A DNA stretch of 64,000 nt from Corynebacterium kroppenstedtii (lineage in GTDB: Bacteria; Actinomycetota; Actinomycetes; Mycobacteriales; Mycobacteriaceae): assembly GCF_003243515.1 (NCBI RefSeq), contig NZ_QFRA01000003.1, forward strand, positions 62,001 through 126,000, in the 5' to 3' direction. The notes under the pieces are model-generated. The model was not told the DNA's origin. It made no database searches and saw only the letters and a list, made by a program, of their open reading frames with translations. This document shows positions 20,471 through 29,293 of the stretch, in pieces. Both the position numbers and the translations under genes were made by a program. Numbering within the stretch: position 1 is the first letter of the stretch; each line of letters begins with the position of its first letter.

Positions 20471-20923
20471 ATGGATTATTCCCGCCGAGCTGAGCGCCAC
20501 GGTCGTGGCATACGTGGGCCGATCTTACCCCCCGAAGTTCCACGGTGGACCAGCCGCCCGGCAGAATTCGACCAAGCCGTTTTAGACGCCTACGCCCCGA
20601 TCCACGAGCAATGGTCGGAAGAATTAGAACACCTGGACATCGCGCTAGACACTGTGCCACGCATGCGCTCCCGCCAATTGACAACGGTGTGGCCCGACGA
20701 AGTGGTGGCCGACGGCGCAGTCCCTCTGGGCCGGCTGATACCTGCCGGCGTCGACGATGATGGCCGTCCGACGCGCCCCCGGATTGTTGTTTTCCGACGC
20801 CCCATTGAAATGCGCACACAGAACATGACTGAGCGGTCGGAATTGCTTCACTACATTATCGGGAAGTTGGTGGCAACGTATTTAAACGTCGAGCCACGCA
20901 TGATCGATCCAGATCTGGAATGA
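20471..20923 (+). CDS. Rv3259-like 'metallopeptidase family' protein
   Basis: A 150-residue conserved actinobacterial protein, divergent from the DUF3499 gene and convergent with whiB2, matching the usual locus. Recognisable blocks are RGIRGPILPPEVP, TVPRMRSRQLTTVWPDEVVADG, RIVVFRRPIEMR and ELLHYIIGKLVATYL. The family is annotated zincin-like, but there is no HExxH motif here. LLHYIIGKLVATYL occupies the place where one would be sought. Protease activity is therefore doubtful. Confidence 0.8.
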   Translation: MDYSRRAERHGRGIRGPILPPEVPRWTSRPAEFDQAVLDAYAPIHEQWSEELEHLDIALDTVPRMRSRQLTTVWPDEVVADGAVPLGRLIPAGVDDDGRPTRPRIVVFRRPIEMRTQNMTERSELLHYIIGKLVATYLNVEPRMIDPDLE

Positions 20924-20946
20924 GTCAGGCGTTTTACCCGGCCGTT

Positions 20947-21306
20947 TTAGCCGATCTGTCGCTTCAGACGACGACGCTCACGTTCGGATAACCCACCCCA
21001 AATACCGAAGCGTTCGTCGTGCTCGAGGGCGTATTCAAGGCACTCGTCACGAACCGCGCAGGCTTTACAAATACGTTTTGCCTCGCGGGTTGAACCACCC
21101 TTTTCAGGAAAGAAAGCCTCAGGGTCTGTTTCTGCGCAGAGAGCTTGTTCTTGCCACTCTTGCTCCACAGAATCGAAAAGGATATCAAAGTCCTCGGCAA
21201 GGTCGGACGAGTAGGAGGCATCGCCAGGCTGGTCCGGCTGTGTAACTTCCTCCCCCATGAGCGCATGGAGGGTAGCGCGAGGGAAGTGCGCGGATGAATC
21301 AGCCAT
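20947..21306 (-). CDS. whiB2: WhiB-family iron-sulfur regulator WhiB2
   Basis: Fe-S binding transcription factor of the WhiB2/WhmD type, linked to septation and cell division in relatives. Of 119 residues, four Cys ligands lie in ALCAETDPEAFF and RICKACAVRDECLEYAL. The family turn GIWGGLSERERRRLKR follows with its basic C-terminus. A second possible start is the Met at residue 17. It has a long upstream leader with a clear promoter near 21601-21629. Confidence 0.95.
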   Translation of the reverse strand: MADSSAHFPRATLHALMGEEVTQPDQPGDASYSSDLAEDFDILFDSVEQEWQEQALCAETDPEAFFPEKGGSTREAKRICKACAVRDECLEYALEHDERFGIWGGLSERERRRLKRQIG

Positions 21307-21847
21307 GCCTCTCCTTTTTGGTTAAACGACGTGGTCGCGCCGGGGTGGATGGCTACTGGCACGCGTCGCGGTATTCACATCAAGGGTCATTCATGCGGTC
21401 AACGGGCCGACAAGCTGGCACTACATCTTGTGGGGTCTTATGTTGTGCAGGCCGGCACGCTTCTCGCACACTTTCCGCCTGGTATGCACCATTCGCCCTG
21501 ATCGAGAATCATATACGCCCGGAAAAACCGGGCATTACCACTCTTGCAAGGACAAACCAAGCACATTTTCCGTGTCGGCGGAAAGTCTTTCTACAGAACG
21601 ATTACACACGTGTAATTCGAATACGTCAAGCCCCGTAACCTGCACAAACACGCCACATAAACCCCTTTAGTCACATCCGTCACACAGGTTACATCGGGAC
21701 ATTGACCTTTTTTCGGAGAAAACACGACATACCCTCATACTTAACCCACAGACCACTAGATATTGTGGCCTACCGGTTCCGCATGATCAATATACGTTTC
21801 CTTATCGATTTTTCATCAATGGGTGGGATAGAGCCTTCCCGCAGAAG
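21307..21847. other. Long non-coding region upstream of whiB2
   Basis: About 540 bp between whiB2 and the manC stop. It carries the minus-strand whiB2 promoter, leaving an untranslated leader of roughly 290 bases. Short plus-strand frames here show no family features. No tRNA or recognised riboswitch is visible. A structured leader or small RNA is possible but unproven. Confidence 0.6.
21601..21629 (-). promoter_or_regulatory. whiB2 promoter with 7-2-7 palindrome
   Basis: On the minus strand the −35 hexamer TTGACG (21624-21629) and −10 TGTAAT (21601-21606) are spaced 17 bases apart. ATTACAC-AC-GTGTAAT (21601-21616) is an inverted repeat covering the −10 and part of the spacer, so a repressor bound there would block RNA polymerase. 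The expected start of transcription is near 21594. Confidence 0.65.
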
Positions 21848-22999
21848 CTAAACGTCGGTAGAAAACCTAATTCCGCTATCGGGGATATTCACCCCGGGCC
21901 ACACGCGGACACCATCGATCAGTTCACACCGAGCACCGATCACGGCCCCCTCGCCAATCACCGCGTCGCGGAGAACAGCCCGGGCACCAATCCGGGCACC
22001 GGCGGCAACGATGCACCGCTCCAAGGTTGCGCCCGCCTCCACTTCGACACCGTCGAAAAGGACCGTCGTATCTAAGCGGGAACCGCCGCCGACTTCACAG
22101 CCGCGCCCCACGTAGGTGCCGCCGAGCAAGAGCGCACCTCCGCCGATCTGCGCCGACGAATCCACCAGCGCTTCCCCGGTCTTACCCACCAAAGTCGGCG
22201 AATACGCGATACCACGCACCAGGTCCGAACTACCGCGGACAAAATCAGCCGGCGTACCCATATCGCGCCAATAGGCCTGGTCGACGTGGCCATACACGCG
22301 TAGGCCGTCGTCAAGGAGTTTCGGGAACACCTCCCGCTCAACAGACACAACACGGTTCTCTGGGATGCGGCCAATAATCTCGCGCTTGAAGACGTAGCAG
22401 CCGGCGTTGATCTGGTCCGTCGGCGGATCCATCGTCTTCTCTAAAAACGCCGTCACCCGGCCGTCCTCATTCGTCGGCACGCAACCGAAAGCACGTGGAT
22501 CAGGAACGCGCACCAGGTGCATGGTGACATCTGCATCCTTCGTCGCGTGAGTTCCTAACACCGCGCGAAGGTCCGTGCCGCCCAACACGTCGCCATTAAA
22601 AACGAGGGCGTTATCGTGCCGGAGCGACGGCAGCACGTTACGGATACCGCCGCCCGTGCCGAGGGCCTCTTCCTCCACGACATACTCGATCTCGAGGCCC
22701 AGGTCCGAGCCATCACCAAAGTGCTCCTGGAACACTTCTGCTTTAAACGACGTTCCCAGCACGACGTGGGTCATCCCGGCCGCTTTGATCCGGCCCAGCA
22801 GATGCTGCAGGAAAGGCACCCCCGCCGTCGGCATCATTGGCTTCGGTACAGAATTCGTCAGAGGACGCAGGCGCGTCCCTTTACCCCCCACAAGAATGAC
22901 GGCATCCGTGTTCTCTGCGAGATGCGCACCGACTTCTAGCTGCTGTTGATCTGCAGAATCCTGTGCCCATCCTTGGGCACCCCTGAAATCAACGACCAT
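21848..22999 (-). CDS. manC: Mannose-1-phosphate guanylyltransferase (NDP-sugar pyrophosphorylase)
   Basis: Forms GDP-mannose from mannose-1-P and GTP. The nucleotidyltransferase domain begins AVILVGGKGTRLRPLT near 33 and includes KPMMPTAGVPFLQHLL and VFNGDVLGG. It is followed by a left-handed beta-helix (about 265-383) of hexapeptide-like repeats such as GGGALLLGGTYVGRG. I chose ATG 22999, with AGAAAGG upstream. The frame is open to 23065, but that extension is not family-like. It belongs to the mannose supply set with manA and manB in this window. Confidence 0.93.
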   Translation of the reverse strand: MVVDFRGAQGWAQDSADQQQLEVGAHLAENTDAVILVGGKGTRLRPLTNSVPKPMMPTAGVPFLQHLLGRIKAAGMTHVVLGTSFKAEVFQEHFGDGSDLGLEIEYVVEEEALGTGGGIRNVLPSLRHDNALVFNGDVLGGTDLRAVLGTHATKDADVTMHLVRVPDPRAFGCVPTNEDGRVTAFLEKTMDPPTDQINAGCYVFKREIIGRIPENRVVSVEREVFPKLLDDGLRVYGHVDQAYWRDMGTPADFVRGSSDLVRGIAYSPTLVGKTGEALVDSSAQIGGGALLLGGTYVGRGCEVGGGSRLDTTVLFDGVEVEAGATLERCIVAAGARIGARAVLRDAVIGEGAVIGARCELIDGVRVWPGVNIPDSGIRFSTDV

Positions 23000-23125
23000 T
23001 TTTTCATGCCTTTCTAGACGTGCGTGACTCCAAGCCAGATCAACGGCCTGTGTCACCGCTATCAATGGACGCGCGAAAAGTGGCCGACGCGCGTGCGTAC
23101 AACGATTCGCGATTAAACTACCACT

Positions 23126-23160
23126 CCCCTAGGACAAAACTGTGCTCCCGCGCCTAGGGG
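23126..23160. promoter_or_regulatory. Inverted repeat between wbbL and manC
   Basis: CCCCTAGG (23126-23133) and CCTAGGGG (23153-23160) are perfect 8-base arms separated by 19 bases. They lie in the 211-bp gap after the wbbL stop and upstream of manC on the minus strand. There is no T tract, so an operator for manC is as likely as a terminator. Confidence 0.4.
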
Positions 23161-23210
23161 CGACGACGTGCCCCGCACTTCCGTCGAGTCCCCCGCTCGT
23201 TTATGAAGCT

Positions 23211-24167
23211 TTAACTCTGATGCCCTTTGGTATGACTATCCAGCCCAGCCAAGGCGACAAAAATTCCCGTTCGCGCTTTCAATCCACACCACAGCGCGAC
23301 ACGCAACGGCAACCATCGGAGCCCAGGGTGCCGATCCGCCTGGAACCGGTAGGCGCTGTCATGATGGGCTGGAAGCATCGTTGACTTGTGCTTATTCGCG
23401 GAGTGGCCCTGCGCGTGAGTCACCGTCGCCTCTGGGGTGAAGATGTTTTGCCACCCCGCGTGGGTCATCCGATCGCCCAGGTCAACATCTTCCATATACA
23501 TGAAGTACCGCTCGTCGAACCCGCCGATGGATTCAAACGCATCCCACCGCACGAGCAAGCAGGAACCAGACACCCATCCTGCTTCACGTTCGCGGTCAAG
23601 GTCAGCGCCACGTCGGTACTTCTTTGACCAGGGATTATCCTTCCAGATCGTCCCCAGTAGCGCGTGACCGATACCACTAATAACTTCCGGCACTTCCCGG
23701 GCGGACGGATACACACTGCCGTCGGGCTCCACAATTTTCGGGCCCACCGCTCCGGCCCGTGGGTGGCGATGGGCAGCCTCAATCATGCGGTCAATCGATC
23801 CCGGCGAGAACTCCACATCGGGGTTCACAATCACAAAGAATTCGCTATCCACCGCGTTGTCGTGGCCCCGCCGTCGGACCAACAGACGAGCCGCAATGTT
23901 CACCGCGGTTCCGTACCCCACATTTCCGCCCGTGCGAAGCAGCTCCACATTGGGCGCCACAGCCGCTTCCGGGGCGCCGTCGGTCGATCCATTATCAGCC
24001 ATCACGACGACGAACTCCCGGCTGGTCGCGTCGGCAAGAGAATCGAGGAAACGACGGAGATGATCCCCTGGCGAATAGGTCACGGTCACGATGGCTAGCG
24101 GAGCTCGATCCTCCTTGAGCTGGTGTTCTGCTGGTGACTCTGCCTGTTTATCGCTCACAGGTTCCAT
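23211..24167 (-). CDS. wbbL: Rhamnosyltransferase WbbL (linker unit glycosyltransferase)
   Basis: GT2-family enzyme expected to transfer rhamnose from dTDP-rhamnose to GlcNAc-PP-decaprenol, forming the arabinogalactan–peptidoglycan linker. Blocks include AIVTVTYSPGDHLRRFLDSL near 23-42, the DNGSTDG metal-binding motif, FFVIVNPDVEF and YFMYMEDVDLGDRMTHAGW, split by family-typical residues. ATG 24167 is chosen; it starts 23 bp after the rmlD stop. The donor-making enzyme RmlD is encoded just upstream, which supports the role. Confidence 0.92.
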   Translation of the reverse strand: MEPVSDKQAESPAEHQLKEDRAPLAIVTVTYSPGDHLRRFLDSLADATSREFVVVMADNGSTDGAPEAAVAPNVELLRTGGNVGYGTAVNIAARLLVRRRGHDNAVDSEFFVIVNPDVEFSPGSIDRMIEAAHRHPRAGAVGPKIVEPDGSVYPSAREVPEVISGIGHALLGTIWKDNPWSKKYRRGADLDREREAGWVSGSCLLVRWDAFESIGGFDERYFMYMEDVDLGDRMTHAGWQNIFTPEATVTHAQGHSANKHKSTMLPAHHDSAYRFQADRHPGLRWLPLRVALWCGLKARTGIFVALAGLDSHTKGHQS

Positions 24168-24190
24168 ACTGTACTCGATCCCGCGGTGAA

Positions 24191-25189
24191 TCAGCACACA
24201 CCGGTGACAGCGCGATGGACACCATCCTCCCAGGCCGGCAGCGGTGTCAACCCCAGCGCGAGCCACGACGAATTGTCAAGAACAGACCAATGAGGGCGCG
24301 CCGCAGCCGTCGGATAATCCTCACTCGAAATCGGGATAACACGATCTGGATCTGCCCCGACTTCTGCGAATACTCGACGCGCCACGTCCCACCACGTGCA
24401 CGCGCCCGCTCCCGTGCAATGCACGACGCTCCCGGGGGCAAGGATCGTGGGAAAGTTGATCGTCGCCGACGACGCGCCCGAGAGCTCCCACAGACCGCGG
24501 GCAAGGTCGAAAACGTTGGTGGGGCTTCCCCACTGATCATTAACGACGCGGACGTGGGGGCTATCGTCGCCGCGGGACTGCTGCTCCAGGCGCAGCATGG
24601 TGGAGACAAAATCGTGGTGGTCCGGCAAGGCCGAGCCGGAATAGACCCACGCGGTTCGGACAATGACGCAGGGGACGTCGGTGTTCTCAAATGCCTTCTG
24701 AACGGCGCGGTCGCCGGCTAACTTGGTACGACCATAGACCGACTGCGGGTGGGTAGGGGTGTCGACGCGTAGCGGTGCGTGCCCGCCGACGAAGGGCTCC
24801 GATGCTTCCGCCTGATTGGCTGACTCGTCGCCCCCATCCGGTTCGACGGCGTCGCTCTGGCCGTAGACATAATCCGTCGAGATGTGGATGAACGGTATTT
24901 CTGCCTGCGCGGCCGCCTGCGCCAAATACGCGGCACCATCCGTGTTGACGGCACGTGCGGCGTCCTGGTGAGCAGGGTCTTCGGCGCGATCCACGGCGGT
25001 GTAGGCCGCGGCGTTAATGATCAAGTCGGGCTGTTCCGAATCCAGAACATCATGAATAACGTCCTGCTGGGTTATGTCCAAGTCCGCCCGCCCCAAACAT
25101 GAGATGCGCCCCCTACGTACCGATGCCGGAGCAGTCATTGCTAACGCGGTTCCTAGTTGGCCTCGCCCTCCGGCGATGAGGATATTCAC
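24191..25189 (-). CDS. rmlD: dTDP-4-dehydrorhamnose reductase
   Basis: Last step of dTDP-L-rhamnose synthesis. The NAD(P)-binding motif AGGRGQLG is at the N-terminus. INAAAYTAVDRAED, HISTDYVYG and the catalytic YGRTKLAGD follow, all typical of RmlD. A Gly/Asp-rich insert sits near 120-145. I chose GTG 25189 because AAGGAGAG lies 9 bases upstream; the frame extends to 25237 without family similarity. It is the first gene of the rmlD-wbbL pair. Confidence 0.94.
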   Translation of the reverse strand: MNILIAGGRGQLGTALAMTAPASVRRGRISCLGRADLDITQQDVIHDVLDSEQPDLIINAAAYTAVDRAEDPAHQDAARAVNTDGAAYLAQAAAQAEIPFIHISTDYVYGQSDAVEPDGGDESANQAEASEPFVGGHAPLRVDTPTHPQSVYGRTKLAGDRAVQKAFENTDVPCVIVRTAWVYSGSALPDHHDFVSTMLRLEQQSRGDDSPHVRVVNDQWGSPTNVFDLARGLWELSGASSATINFPTILAPGSVVHCTGAGACTWWDVARRVFAEVGADPDRVIPISSEDYPTAAARPHWSVLDNSSWLALGLTPLPAWEDGVHRAVTGVC

Positions 25190-25330
25190 GGTCTTTACTC
25201 TCCTTGTGCCTGTGTACACGGGGCCGGGTCGCACCACCGTCGTTCGCTACCCATATGTACTCCCATGTGTGCTCCGTCATAACGATCATGACGTTCGACA
25301 TGCCAAACGGTTATCGCGTCTCGCATAAAC

Positions 25331-25346
25331 TACAGCGTAAGCTGTA
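25331..25346. promoter_or_regulatory. Palindrome at the LCP gene promoter
   Basis: TACAGC-GTAA-GCTGTA, 6-base perfect arms, overlaps a TATATT −10-like hexamer at 25345-25350, about 70 bp before the LCP gene start. The position suggests an operator. Confidence 0.4.
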
Positions 25347-25418
25347 TATTCTCGAAAAGCTTCACGGTCATGCCGCCTTAATGTGTAGGCATAGCTATCG
25401 ACCAAAGGAATTTTTTGT

Positions 25419-27443
25419 ATGGGTAGGACTGACGATTCTCGAGGCCAGGGCCCGAAGGGGCACTACTGGCGCGGTGACGACTCACATGGACACTCGTCGC
25501 ACGAACGTAGCCGCGACGCATCACGGCGGAGTTCCTATCGCCACGAGTCGCCATCCGGAGCCGGGACCAACGACGCCACCAGCGAACAGCCTGGCGCCGG
25601 GCGTCGCGGCTACAACGGATCTACCCGCTATTCCGCCTCACGTCACACCCCTGATGACCACTCAGGTCACGAGAATCTGCGCGACCGCGCCCCTCGCGAG
25701 CGCGGCAATCACCGCCACCGGTCCACCGACGCGTACCGACGCAGGAACACCTACGCGGAATCATCACGTCCATCGCACGAGAGAAACCGCCCTGCGAATC
25801 GCGCCGCCGGAGCCCGCGTCATTCAGGCACCACCGAACGCACGTCCCAGCCACAAACAGGTCGGGTCGCGGGCGGTCAAGTCTCTTCTAGTGGTCATGGC
25901 GTTGGTCTGCGTCATACTGCCCGCCGTCGGCTATAAAGCAATCGGCGGGTTGGGCAATGAGATGGCCTCCGCCGGGAACCTCAAGCTCGGCGAAAAGGGC
26001 AAAGCGAAGGACGGCGCCACCGATATCCTCCTCGTCGGCGCGGATTCACGCACCGATGCCAAGGGCAACCCCCTCACGGAGGAAGAGGCGAAAATGCTTC
26101 GCGCCGGGGATGACGTCGCAACCCTGAATACCGACACGATCGTCCTCATCCGTGTGCCCAACGATGGGTCGTCGGCAACAGCCATTTCCATTCCCCGCGA
26201 TTCCTATATCCATACAAAAGGCTTGGGTAACACGAAGATCAACGCGGTGTTCGGGTCAACCAAGTTTGAGAAGGAAAAGGAGCTCCAGGAGGAGGGGAAG
26301 GACAAGGACGACATAGATAAGGAGTCCACAGAAGCTGGGCGGTCCGCCTTGATCGATGCCGTGGCGAACCTCACGGGAATCACGGTCGATCACTACGCCG
26401 AGATCGGGCTTCTGGGGTTTGTACTGCTCACCAACGCTGTCGGTGGCGTGGAGGTCTGTCTGAACAACGACGTTGACGACGACTTCTCCGGGGCGTACTT
26501 CAAGAAGGGCAAGCAGACTCTCGACGGAGCGGACGCCCTATCCTTCGTCCGCCAGCGCCACGGCCTTCCTCGTGGCGACCTTGACCGCATCGCGCGCCAG
26601 CAGGCGTTCATGGCGTCATTGGCTCACAAGATTCTCTCGACCGACACACTGACGAGCACGTCGAAAATCTCGAAACTCTCCGAGGCTGTTGAGCGGTCGG
26701 TTGTGTTGGACAACGACTGGGATGTCATGAGCTTTGCGACGCAGATGCAGGATGTTGCCGGCGGGCATGTGTCATTCCAAACCATTCCGACAACCAGCCT
26801 GGATGGAACGGGCGACAATGGCGAATCGATCGTCACAGTCGATCCCGACACTGTGAAGGCGTTCGTCGCGAAGACCGTCGGCGAGGAGCCACCGAAGAAG
26901 AGCGAGGACAACCACAAGGATTCGAGCGAATCGCCGTCCGAGAGCTCAACTGAGGAAGAACCGGTCGAACGGGACTTCATGGCGTCGCAATACACGGTGA
27001 CGGTGACGAATGGTTCGTCCGTCACTGGCCTGGCCAGCAGGGTCTCGAAGATCGCGACTAGCGAGGGCTACGCGGAAGGGACCACAGCGAATGACACCGA
27101 GGGCAGCTCGCAGACCAGCGTCGTGAAGGCTGCCGATCCGGATTCGCACCCCGCGAAGTTCCTGGCCCAGAAGCTGCATCTCAAGGTGGAGCAGGACTCG
27201 TCGCTCTCGGATAACGAGATCAATGTGTACTTGACTAATGACTACAACGGGCCGGGCAAGACCGAGGATTCTCTGCAGAAATACCTTGATGGAGAAGAAT
27301 CCGACGACAGCAGCAACGCGGATGCGAACGCTGGGGCTGGAAGTGCTGGCGATGCCGGACCTGGTGAGAAGGGCGAGACCAATACTCAGCCTGGCGAGTC
27401 GCCGAAGTTTGATGCTGGTGACAGCCCCAAGTGCGTGAATTAG
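25419..27443 (+). CDS. LytR-CpsA-Psr (LCP) family wall glycopolymer ligase
   Basis: LCP enzymes attach wall polymers, here probably arabinogalactan, to peptidoglycan. The 674-residue protein has a long basic, Ser/His/Arg-rich cytoplasmic tail (1-150) and one membrane segment (154-172). The LCP domain (about 195-395) includes ILLVGADSRT, NTDTIVLIRV, AISIPRDSY, KINAVFG, HYAEIGLLGFV and SFVRQRHGLPRGDLDRIARQQ in blocks. A LytR_C domain follows near 525-610 (YTVTVTNGSSVTGLA), then an acidic Gly/Ala tail. It is divergent from rmlD, as in mycobacterial loci. Confidence 0.93.
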   Translation: MGRTDDSRGQGPKGHYWRGDDSHGHSSHERSRDASRRSSYRHESPSGAGTNDATSEQPGAGRRGYNGSTRYSASRHTPDDHSGHENLRDRAPRERGNHRHRSTDAYRRRNTYAESSRPSHERNRPANRAAGARVIQAPPNARPSHKQVGSRAVKSLLVVMALVCVILPAVGYKAIGGLGNEMASAGNLKLGEKGKAKDGATDILLVGADSRTDAKGNPLTEEEAKMLRAGDDVATLNTDTIVLIRVPNDGSSATAISIPRDSYIHTKGLGNTKINAVFGSTKFEKEKELQEEGKDKDDIDKESTEAGRSALIDAVANLTGITVDHYAEIGLLGFVLLTNAVGGVEVCLNNDVDDDFSGAYFKKGKQTLDGADALSFVRQRHGLPRGDLDRIARQQAFMASLAHKILSTDTLTSTSKISKLSEAVERSVVLDNDWDVMSFATQMQDVAGGHVSFQTIPTTSLDGTGDNGESIVTVDPDTVKAFVAKTVGEEPPKKSEDNHKDSSESPSESSTEEEPVERDFMASQYTVTVTNGSSVTGLASRVSKIATSEGYAEGTTANDTEGSSQTSVVKAADPDSHPAKFLAQKLHLKVEQDSSLSDNEINVYLTNDYNGPGKTEDSLQKYLDGEESDDSSNADANAGAGSAGDAGPGEKGETNTQPGESPKFDAGDSPKCVN

Positions 27444-27529
27444 CGGGTGTGTGCCGGCGGGGCAACCCGCCTCCGCCCCGCAAACGGCGCGCAACCCAAT
27501 AACGACGCAACCCTAGAAATGGAGCACCG

Positions 27530-28435
27530 ATGGACCTGCTGAGAGCTGCGCTGAAACACGACCCCAGTGCGCCACGCCTGACTGTCTACGTGGATTCCCT
27601 CGACCCGCGGAAATCGTCCCACATGGAGTTCAGCACCATCACCCTGGACAATTGGGCGTCCAAGCTCGGGAATTATTTTCTCGATGAAGCCATGATGGAG
27701 CCCGGCGACTCTGTGGCCGTGGCTATGCCAGCCCGGTGGCAGACCGCCGCGGTCATCCTCGGAGCGGTTCGAGCTGGCATCACACTTATCGACGACGAGA
27801 GCGACGCTGATGCCGAAACCGGTGGCCTTGTTGCGTTTGTTGAATCTCTGCTTGCGTCCTCGGGCGCGGGCGCAGATGGCGCGGAGGCTTCAGGGGATGC
27901 CGGCGCTCGGACCGGAAACCCGTTCTTGCGCTATACCGACAGCGTAACGGCATATTCTGACGCTCCGGTTTATCTCTGCACCGACGACCCCTTTGGACGC
28001 TCGGTCGAAGACACTGGGGTTGACCTGGACGAACTCGACGTCGAGGAACCGGTGGATCTCTTTGGCGAGGCCCGCCTGTGCCCGGACGCTTTTATGGGCG
28101 ACGACTCCGCAGTGGACGATCCCGACCACATCGTTCTCCGCGGCCACAACGGCTTTCTGACAGTCAGCGAACTCTATGACGCCGGTCAACGCTGGTATGA
28201 GGCGCAACTTCATGACAATGATGCGGTGGCGGACGACAGCGAGAACACACCTCAGCCACGCCGTACGCTTCTGAGCGCCTGGCCAACCATCCGTGACTTC
28301 TTGATCGTCGCCGTCGGGACCTGGGCGAATAATGGGTCGCTTGTCATTTATTCCGATGAAGCCAACCGGAATGACGGCCGATACAGCGATATTGCGGCGA
28401 CAGAAAAAGCTGCTATCAGCGGTTACCCACAATAA
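27530..28435 (+). CDS. TIGR03089 family protein
   Basis: A 301-residue actinobacterial protein consistently downstream of the LCP gene. Its N-terminus (DLLRAALKHDPSAPRLTVY, GDSVAVAMPARWQTAAVILGAVRAG) resembles the start of acyl-CoA synthetase/AMP-binding enzymes. It is much shorter, with no P-loop-like AMP motif and no C-terminal domain, so it is not expected to be an active ligase. The start is ATG 27530 with GGAG upstream. The biochemical role is unknown. Confidence 0.85.
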   Translation: MDLLRAALKHDPSAPRLTVYVDSLDPRKSSHMEFSTITLDNWASKLGNYFLDEAMMEPGDSVAVAMPARWQTAAVILGAVRAGITLIDDESDADAETGGLVAFVESLLASSGAGADGAEASGDAGARTGNPFLRYTDSVTAYSDAPVYLCTDDPFGRSVEDTGVDLDELDVEEPVDLFGEARLCPDAFMGDDSAVDDPDHIVLRGHNGFLTVSELYDAGQRWYEAQLHDNDAVADDSENTPQPRRTLLSAWPTIRDFLIVAVGTWANNGSLVIYSDEANRNDGRYSDIAATEKAAISGYPQ

Positions 28436-28514
28436 CGCGCAATAAGGGCGCTATCTGGCGCACCTTCCAGCCCCGGCACCGACACCGGCCCCAACATCAT
28501 CACTGCATGACAAA

Positions 28515-28539
28515 AGCGGATGCCTCGTCGGCACCCGCT
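28515..28539. terminator. Bidirectional terminator between TIGR03089 and DoxX genes
   Basis: A 10-base stem with one mismatch (AGCGGATGCC / GGCACCCGCT) and a 5-base loop lies between two convergent genes. On the minus strand it is followed by TTTTG; on the plus side TCATCTAAAAATT follows. Confidence 0.7.
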
Positions 28540-28564
28540 TCATCTAAAAATTACCAAGCAGAAT

Positions 28565-29140
28565 TTACTTGGAGTGGCACTTCGAGTGGCACTTGGTCAG
28601 GAAAGCTAGCTTCCCGCCGGTGCGGCCAACTTTCTGCAAGCCACTGCTCTTTGCTGATTCGATCTTGGCCTTACGCTCTGCACGTGCAGCTTTCTTCTCT
28701 GCCTTGCGTGCGCGGCGGGATTCCTTCTTGGAAACTTCCTTGTGCTTCGTGCGCGGAGCGGCTGCAATGTTCAGCAAACCACCGACGATAGCGGTGTTCA
28801 GCGCGAAGCTCAGAACCTGGGTGTTCTTCTTCTCTGGTTCACTTTCCTCCCAGAAGCGGTGGCCGGCGTAGGTCGTCGGCACGAGGGAGCCCACCAAGCC
28901 AAGTGCTGCAAGGCGCGGGAAAATGCCAAGGCCCAAGGCGGTTCCCAAGCCCATCATCGAAACACCATTTGCTTGAACAAGAAGGTTGGAGGAAACCGGG
29001 AGTTCCTTAATTCCCAGCTTGTCAGCGGCCTGCTCAACAACTCCGGACAGCTGTTCGGAGTTGTCCAAGGCGTTCTTTCCGCCGACGATAAAAACAGGGG
29101 CGATGGCCGCGCGGCCCATGAAACGCAGAAGCTTAGACAT
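28565..29140 (-). CDS. DoxX family membrane protein
   Basis: A 191-residue integral membrane protein. The N-terminus RFMGRAAIAPVFIVGGKNAL and the segments QANGVSMMGLGTALGLGIF, LAALGLVGSLVPTTYAG and LSFALNTAIVGGLLNIA give four hydrophobic stretches typical of DoxX. In mycobacteria DoxX family members take part in thiol-redox membrane complexes. The C-terminal 60 residues are highly basic and end in KCHSKCHSK, created by a 12-base duplication. Its function here is not shown. Confidence 0.85.
   Translation of the reverse strand: MSKLLRFMGRAAIAPVFIVGGKNALDNSEQLSGVVEQAADKLGIKELPVSSNLLVQANGVSMMGLGTALGLGIFPRLAALGLVGSLVPTTYAGHRFWEESEPEKKNTQVLSFALNTAIVGGLLNIAAAPRTKHKEVSKKESRRARKAEKKAARAERKAKIESAKSSGLQKVGRTGGKLAFLTKCHSKCHSK
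28572..28594 (-). repeat. 12-bp tandem duplication at the DoxX C-terminus
   Basis: GAGTGGCACTT occurs at 28572-28582 and again at 28584-28594 (plus-strand sequence). On the coding strand it duplicates KCHS, so the protein ends KCHSKCHSK. Confidence 0.8.
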
Positions 29141-29293
29141 AAATGTTCACCTCATAAGTCGGATTGGTTCAGTAATGATTCTGGTGAAGGTCAGTTGTCG
29201 ATTGTAGGCGCATTCAGGACATTAATCACCATCCACGCGCCTGTAGTGAGGTTTTCTTCACAAACGTGGCCGCCCTGCAAAAGACCCACACTA

